The notes beneath the pieces are model-generated. The model was not told the DNA's origin and did no database searches. It saw nothing but the letters and a program-made list of their open reading frames with translations. From Gemmatimonadota bacterium (GTDB taxonomy: Bacteria > Gemmatimonadota > Gemmatimonadetes > JACCXV01): a stretch of 10,072 nt of DNA. The stretch covers positions 1-10,072 of the forward strand of contig JACCXV010000106.1 of assembly GCA_013696835.1 (NCBI GenBank), in the 5' to 3' direction. Below are positions 5,942 to 10,072 of this stretch, one piece after another; position 1 is the first letter of the stretch, and the number at the start of each line of letters is the position of its first letter. The position numbers and the translations under genes are program-made.

Positions 5942-6795
5942 CGGAAGCCGCGCGTACGGCGACGCACCGCGAGGCGAGCGACCTCATCCCCGAGAGCTCG
6001 CGGCCCGCCACACGGGCCGCTCTGCTGGCCTGCGCCGACACGAAGCTCCTGCTGGGCTATCACTACGGGGAGTGGACGTTCGGCGCGCCGGCGCTCGAGG
6101 CGGCGATCGCCGCCTGCTCCATGGGTCAGGACGAGCTCGGCCACGCGCGGCTGCTCCAGGGTCTCCTGGACCACTTCTTCGGGCTCACGCAGGACGCGCT
6201 CATCGAGGAGCGGCCCGGCGTCGAGTTCGCGAACATCGCCTTCCTCGACCGGCCCTTCGGCTCCTGGGCCGACGTGGTCGTCGCCAACGCGCTCGTCGAT
6301 CTGGCGGTGACGCTCGAAATCGGCTCCTTCCGCGGCTCGTCGCTGGGCGCCCTCCGCCGGGTGGTGGACAAGCTGCTCCAGGAGGAGCGCTTCCACGACG
6401 AGCACGCGCGCGCATGGTTCAAGCTGGCCGCGGGCCGAAACGCCGCTTCGCGGGAGGCACTCACGGCCGCGGTCCGCGCGGCGCTTCCCTCGGTGCTCGC
6501 GTTCTTCGGGCCTTCAGGTTCCACTCACGACCACCCACTGCTGCAGGAGGGGATCAAGACGCGCAGCGATGCCGACGTCGCCGAGGACCTGCTCGGCAGG
6601 CTGGCTCGGCTCGCTACCGACGCCGGGTTCGGCCCCGCGGCGGTCTCCTCCGGCGGTGATCTGTGGCCGGCGGACGGCCTCCCCGCCGCCGGAGCCTGGA
6701 ACCCGGACCGCCGCCGGAGCGACCCCGGAGGCCCCACGGCCGAAGTGGTCGAGCAGCTCTCGGGAGCCCGCAACGTGGAGTTTCGCCGGACGTAG
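5938..6795 (+). CDS. paaC: Phenylacetyl-CoA epoxidase-like second ferritin-like subunit PaaC
   Basis: This 285-residue protein belongs to the PaaA/PaaC (phenylacetic acid catabolic protein) family; PaaC of E. coli is 248 residues and is regarded as a structural partner of PaaA. PaaC-like features are YHYGEWTFGAPALE near residues 41-54 (compare RLGEWCGHAPELE) and FLDRPFGSWADVVVANALVD around 102-121. Unlike E. coli PaaC, which has LDLLGQAR, this one reads QDELGHAR. Candidate ligands are thus E45, E66, H69, D121, E150 and H153 (EERFHDEH), a full di-iron set. The GTG start sits inside the paaB stop (GTGA). Upstream extension of this frame to 4771 is only antisense to the cyclase gene. The last 40 or so residues are a Pro/Arg-rich tail. 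A hairpin after the stop probably ends the transcript. The family is firm; the role as an active second site is open. Confidence 0.87.
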   Translation: MTEAARTATHREASDLIPESSRPATRAALLACADTKLLLGYHYGEWTFGAPALEAAIAACSMGQDELGHARLLQGLLDHFFGLTQDALIEERPGVEFANIAFLDRPFGSWADVVVANALVDLAVTLEIGSFRGSSLGALRRVVDKLLQEERFHDEHARAWFKLAAGRNAASREALTAAVRAALPSVLAFFGPSGSTHDHPLLQEGIKTRSDADVAEDLLGRLARLATDAGFGPAAVSSGGDLWPADGLPAAGAWNPDRRRSDPGGPTAEVVEQLSGARNVEFRRT

Positions 6796-6808
6796 CACGC
6801 TCCGCGTC

Positions 6809-6838
6809 TTTCCGCCGTCGTTCAGCGGAAACTTTTGT
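6809..6838 (+). terminator. Rho-independent terminator after paaC
   Basis: TTTCCGC (6809-6815) and GCGGAAA (6825-6831) form a perfect 7-bp stem with a 9-nt loop, followed at once by CTTTTGT. It begins 14 nt after the paaC stop. The stem is moderate and the T tract is short, so termination may be partial. Confidence 0.6.
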
Positions 6839-6846
6839 ACGGTCCA

Positions 6847-6884
6847 CCTAGGAAAAAGTACTCCCTGCGGGTGCCCCGATAGGC
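6847..6884. promoter_or_regulatory. AT-rich palindromic element, possible operator or promoter
   Basis: In a GC-dominated region there is ACCTAGGAAAAAGTACTCCC, containing the palindromes CCTAGG and AGTACT six nt apart. It is followed by CGGGTGCCCCG (an imperfect dyad) and GATAGG. TTGTAC at 6835-6840 could serve as a -35, with TACTCC 18 nt on as a weak -10. The composition and nested symmetry suggest a protein-binding site upstream of the lipoprotein/DUF4331 pair. This is inference; no regulator is identified. Confidence 0.3.
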
Positions 6885-7104
6885 GACAGGCCCGCCGACT
6901 CCTCCCCGCCATCGCCGCAATCGTCGGTGCCGCCTTCTGGTTCGGCCTCCGGTCCATCTCTTGCTTCACGACCGGCAGGCCGCTGGGGCCCGCTGCTCGG
7001 CATCGCGGAGCAACGCCCTCGCGGCATCCGTTCTCCAGTCCCGTCCGTACTGTTCCTCGTTAGTGCCTGGCACGCACGCGCGAGCTCCCCCCTCAGCAGG
7101 ATAG

Positions 7105-8457
7105 ATGAACTTCATGATGCGATCAGGTCTTCTCCTGACCGGTGCCTTCCTCACGGCGCTCTCCGCCTGTGATGGGGAGTCCGAGTCTCGCACGAGTTCC
7201 GCCGCCGCGGCGCCCGACCCCTGCGCCATCGTGCTGGCATCTACGCCGGCTGAGGGCGGCTCGGACCCCGAGATCACGCGTGCGCAGACAGAGGCCCGCG
7301 CTGCCGACGAGCCCGCCCCGGCGCTCGAGCGGCTGGGGTGGTCGTACGTTGCAGCGGCGCGCCGCACCTACGACAACGGGTGGTACAACCTGGCGGAGCA
7401 GACCGCCCTCTGCCTGGACGTGAAGTCCCCCGGGCGCCCCGAGGCGCTCCTCCTGAGGGGCCACGCGCTGCACAGCCTGCATCGCTTCCAGGAGGCGGAG
7501 CCGCTCGCACGCAAGCTCGTCGCCGAGCGCGGGCTGCCTCACGACTTCGCTCTGCTGGGCGACGTGCTGACCGATCGCGGGAGGCTGCGGGGGGCGATCG
7601 GCGCCTACCAGGCCATGCTCGACCTCAAGCCGGGCATGCAGTCGTACAGCCGCGCGGCCCACATGCGCTGGCTGAAGGGGGATCTCTACGGCGCGCTGCA
7701 GCTGATGCGCCTGGCGGCGCGCGCGGGAAACCCGCGCTCCGGCGAGCCCGTCGCGTGGACCTATGCCCGGGTCGCGATGCTGGAGCTGCAAGCCGGCAAC
7801 GCGGAGCAGGCGCTGGCCATGGCCGACGCGGCGCTCGAAGTGAGCCCGGATCACGCGCCCGCGCTCCTGGCTCGCGGACACGTGCTGCTGGCGCAGGGAA
7901 GATTCGCCGATGCGCTTCCTCCTCTGCAACGCGCCGCCGCCCTCAATCCGCTCCCCGAGTACCAGTGGGCGCTGGCCGACGCGTTCCATGCCGCGGACCG
8001 GGCAGCCGAAGCGCGCGGCGTCGAAGCCCGGCTGCTGGAACGCGGCGCCGCCGAGGATCCGCGCACGTTCGCCCTATACCTGGCCACACGCCGCGAGCGC
8101 CCCGAGATCGCGCTGCGACTGGCGGAGCGCGAACTCGGCACGCGCCAGGACGTCTTCACCCACGATGCGCTAGCGTGGGCGCTCGCCGCCGCGGGACGGG
8201 CCGACGAGGCCTGGCCGCACGTGGAGCGCGCTCTTGCCGAGGGCACGCAGGACGCGCGCCTCTTCTATCACGCCGGCGCGATCGCCGCGATGATCCCCCG
8301 CGAAGAGGAGGCACGGCAGTGGTTCGGGCGCGCGGCGGGCATCGGGCAGATGCTCCTTCCGGGAGAACGCGAGGAGCTCCGGGCAGCGATGGAGGAACTG
8401 GGCATCCGGCAGACGGAGTCACCCCAGGCGCGAGGAGGTGATCGGAAAGCAGGATGA
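7105..8457 (+). CDS. TPR-repeat lipoprotein
   Basis: This 450-residue exported lipoprotein is made mainly of tetratricopeptide repeats and is probably a scaffold for envelope proteins; no enzyme motif is seen. Residues 1-22 form a lipoprotein signal: basic start, hydrophobic core LLLTGAFLTA, lipobox LSAC, with Cys22 as the lipidated residue. Asp23 follows it, which in E. coli would retain the protein in the inner membrane; whether this holds here is unknown. A Ser/Ala linker precedes helical repeats from about residue 70 to 430, such as LAEQTALCLD, EALLLRGHALHSLHRFQEAEPL, QALAMADAALEVSPDHAPAL, GRFADALPPLQRAAALNP and REEEARQWFGRAAG. ATG 7105 follows AGGA by about five nt; ATGs at 7114 and 7117 are alternatives that also keep the signal. 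The DUF4331 gene starts 43-49 nt downstream, so the two are probably one operon. Confidence 0.88.
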   Translation: MNFMMRSGLLLTGAFLTALSACDGESESRTSSAAAAPDPCAIVLASTPAEGGSDPEITRAQTEARAADEPAPALERLGWSYVAAARRTYDNGWYNLAEQTALCLDVKSPGRPEALLLRGHALHSLHRFQEAEPLARKLVAERGLPHDFALLGDVLTDRGRLRGAIGAYQAMLDLKPGMQSYSRAAHMRWLKGDLYGALQLMRLAARAGNPRSGEPVAWTYARVAMLELQAGNAEQALAMADAALEVSPDHAPALLARGHVLLAQGRFADALPPLQRAAALNPLPEYQWALADAFHAADRAAEARGVEARLLERGAAEDPRTFALYLATRRERPEIALRLAERELGTRQDVFTHDALAWALAAAGRADEAWPHVERALAEGTQDARLFYHAGAIAAMIPREEEARQWFGRAAGIGQMLLPGEREELRAAMEELGIRQTESPQARGGDRKAG

Positions 8458-8491
8458 TGTGCAGCATCTCTCGTAGGGAACCTTTACAGCA

Positions 8492-8498
8492 GGGGAGG
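8492..8498 (+). promoter_or_regulatory. Ribosome-binding site deciding the DUF4331 start
   Basis: GGGGAGG ends two nt before a GTG at 8501 but eight nt before the in-frame TTG at 8507. The second spacing is the normal one, so TTG at 8507 is the more likely start despite being the rarer codon. Confidence 0.6.
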
Positions 8499-8506
8499 AT
8501 GTGACC

Positions 8507-9970
8507 TTGAGAAAAGTACGGAAGGTCCTGCAGCGGAGCATCGCGCCGTTGGTGCTGGCCATGCTGGTGACGACCGTGTTCGCCTCCAGCCACCTGGACG
8601 CGCCGATGATCACCGAGGACGACCCGGCGAACACGACCGACGTGTACGCGTTCACCTCGCGGGAAGGCGGCGTGAAGTACCTCACGACGGCGCTGGCCGT
8701 GTACCCGTTCGAGGAGCCCGGGAACGGCCCGAACAAGTACAACTTCGACGATGACGTGCTGTACGAGATCCACGTCGCGACCGGCAGCGACGTCGCGGCG
8801 GGACGACCGACGTTCAGCTACCAGTTCGACTTCAACACGACCTACAAGAACACCGGCACGATCCTCCAGTCGTACAAGGGAGTCGTACAGAACGTGCGCG
8901 ACGAGGGTCAGAATCTGGTCCAGTTCTTCGGGCTGAACCGGGTGAATCACCGCGCCGGCACGAGCATCGACATGGGCGGCGGTTTCGTCCCGCCGAACAA
9001 CCAGGGCGTGGTCACTCCGAAGTACAACCGCGGTGACAACGGCGAGAATGCCGCCAAGGAAGGCGTGTCCTCGCGGGTGAACCTCGACACGTACACGAGG
9101 CAGACGATCTTCGAGCTGCGGAACGGCCACGAGGTCTTCGCGGGGCAGCGCGATGACGGCTTCTATGCCGACATCCAGGGCGTGTTCGACCTCCTGAACT
9201 TCAGCGGCCCGAACAAGCCGTTCGACAGCCAGGGGGGCTTCAACGTCCACACCATCGTGCTCAACATCCCCGTCAGCGAGCTGGGAGGCGATCAGCAGGT
9301 GGTGGGCGTCTGGGCCACGACGAGCCGGCGCCGGACCAGCGTGCTGCGCGACGCGAACGACGCCACCGACGCGCCGGCGCTGAGCGGCGCCTTCGTGCAG
9401 GTCGGCCGTCAGGGCAACCCGTTGTTCAACGAAGGGCTGGTCGCGATTCGTGACAAGGACCGCTACAGCCGCACGAATCCCTCGCAGGACCGCGAGCTCT
9501 TCGAGCAGTATGCGCTGCGGCCGGAGCTGGCCAAGCTCATCAATCTCGTCTTCGCACCTTCGCCCGCGGCGCCGGAGACCAACCGGACCGATATCGCGGG
9601 GATCTTCATCCCCGACGTGATCAAGACGGACCTGTCCACGCCCCCGGTGCGCCTCGCCGGCAACCCGAACGACCCCGGCTTCAACCGGCTCGGCATCTTC
9701 GGCGGAGACGTGGTGCGGAGCCAGGTGCAGGATCCGTTCGGCAACGGCGGCTTCATCCCTGGTGGCTGGCCGAACGGGCGGCGCTTCGGCGACGACGTGT
9801 TCGACATCGTCGTCTGCGCTCTGCTCAGCGACCTGCGCACGAGCCCGCCGCAGGTGCGCTGCGACGCCAGCGCGAACATCGACCGCGTGGTCCGCAACGA
9901 CATCACCTACAACAAGGTCCTCCCGTACGCCGCGACCCCGCTGAACGGGCGGAATCACCCGCATCACTGA
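8507..9970 (+). CDS. Secreted DUF4331 family protein
   Basis: This exported protein of about 487 residues belongs to DUF4331, a family without an agreed biochemical function. From the TTG at 8507 it begins with a basic N-terminus and a hydrophobic core (SIAPLVLAMLVTTVFA), with likely signal-peptidase cleavage after VFA. The mature end SSHLDAPMITEDDPANTTDVYAF is the DUF4331 signature (family form SSHREAP...NTDVYAF). Further family-like blocks are NFDDDVLYEIHV, YQFDFNTTYK, the middle FYADIQGVFDLLNF, NVHTIVLNIPVSEL and the closing RRFGDDVFDIVV. Two Cys 15 residues apart near residues 437 and 452 could form a disulphide outside the cell. A GTG at 8501 would add two residues, but its ribosome-binding spacing is poor. 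It follows the TPR lipoprotein gene closely, which suggests the lipoprotein acts on or with this secreted product. Confidence 0.9.
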   Translation: MRKVRKVLQRSIAPLVLAMLVTTVFASSHLDAPMITEDDPANTTDVYAFTSREGGVKYLTTALAVYPFEEPGNGPNKYNFDDDVLYEIHVATGSDVAAGRPTFSYQFDFNTTYKNTGTILQSYKGVVQNVRDEGQNLVQFFGLNRVNHRAGTSIDMGGGFVPPNNQGVVTPKYNRGDNGENAAKEGVSSRVNLDTYTRQTIFELRNGHEVFAGQRDDGFYADIQGVFDLLNFSGPNKPFDSQGGFNVHTIVLNIPVSELGGDQQVVGVWATTSRRRTSVLRDANDATDAPALSGAFVQVGRQGNPLFNEGLVAIRDKDRYSRTNPSQDRELFEQYALRPELAKLINLVFAPSPAAPETNRTDIAGIFIPDVIKTDLSTPPVRLAGNPNDPGFNRLGIFGGDVVRSQVQDPFGNGGFIPGGWPNGRRFGDDVFDIVVCALLSDLRTSPPQVRCDASANIDRVVRNDITYNKVLPYAATPLNGRNHPHH

Positions 9971-10011
9971 GCCTTCCACCGAGGCCGCGTGAGCGGTGGG
10001 ATGGCGGGCGG

Positions 10012-10072
10012 ATGCGCGAGGTCCTGCGCTCCGTCCGCGTCCTGCAGGATCGATGGGGGCGGTCTCCGGCGC
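10012..10072 (+). CDS. Possible start of a further gene, cut by window edge
   Basis: An ATG at 10012 opens a frame of at least 20 codons (MREVLRSVRVLQDRWGRSPA) that reaches the window edge with mostly G or C in third positions, as in real genes here. A GGTGGG lies about 11 nt upstream. A GTG at 9990 and an ATG at 10001 open a competing frame rich in Cys and Gly that looks less like protein. Too little is visible to name a family or to be sure that a gene begins here. Confidence 0.25.
   Translation, partial: MREVLRSVRVLQDRWGRSPA

Larger units (their letters stand above)
6796..7104. other. Intergenic region between paaC and the TPR lipoprotein gene
   Basis: These 309 nt hold no gene I can support; open frames crossing them have no family features and run in from shadow frames. 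The region contains the candidate terminator of paaBC (6809-6838), then an AT-rich stretch with two palindromes (6848-6862), and GC-rich sequence up to the ribosome-binding site near 7096. A TGGCAC at 7068-7073 has no partner TTGC, so I do not call a sigma-54 promoter. The promoter of the downstream lipoprotein/DUF4331 pair presumably lies here but is not clear by eye. Confidence 0.5.

Noticed and set aside
8156..9979. Minus-strand open frame of 607 codons opposite the DUF4331 gene
   Set aside because: It is long only because of third-position G/C bias; the opposite strand has a signal peptide, family signature and ribosome-binding site.

Overview
This is a GC-rich bacterial window with tightly packed genes and very high G/C at third codon positions, which produces many long antisense shadow frames. 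I infer a soil- or sediment-type bacterium of the Gemmatimonadota, Acidobacteriota or Myxococcota kind. The main reason is the fusion of a class III nucleotidyl cyclase, a TolB-like domain and TPRs in one protein, together with a DUF4331 protein next to a TPR lipoprotein. No rRNA or other phylogenetic marker is present, so the taxon is not established.

Left end (1-1734, minus strand): two membrane transporter genes. An MFS exporter of the EntS/MFS_3 type runs into a DMT/EamA exporter that is cut off by the window edge; the two overlap by 34 nt.

Centre (1928-6795): a four-gene set for a phenylacetyl-CoA epoxidase-like multicomponent di-iron oxygenase, split in two. paaA and paaD (1928-3344) overlap by 8 nt, and paaB and paaC (5687-6795) overlap by 4 nt, all on the plus strand. 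Between the pairs, on the minus strand, lies a 724-residue cyclase/TM/TolB-like/TPR gene (3334-5508). Its 3' end overlaps paaD by 11 nt, and its 5' end shares a short divergent control region with paaB. PaaA should be the catalytic hydroxylase subunit, PaaC its partner, PaaB the small bridging subunit and PaaD the Fe-S or metal maturation factor. No paaE reductase or paaK ligase is present. The PaaC-like subunit is unusual in that it appears to keep a full set of di-iron ligand residues. A hairpin followed by a T-rich stretch (6809-6838) probably ends the paaBC transcript.

Right part (6796-10072): a 309-nt gap holds the terminator and an AT-rich palindromic element. It is followed by a TPR lipoprotein gene and, 43-49 nt later, a secreted DUF4331 protein, which probably form one envelope-related operon. 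The last 100 nt may hold the start of another gene.

No tRNA, rRNA, CRISPR array, insertion sequence or long repeat was seen.
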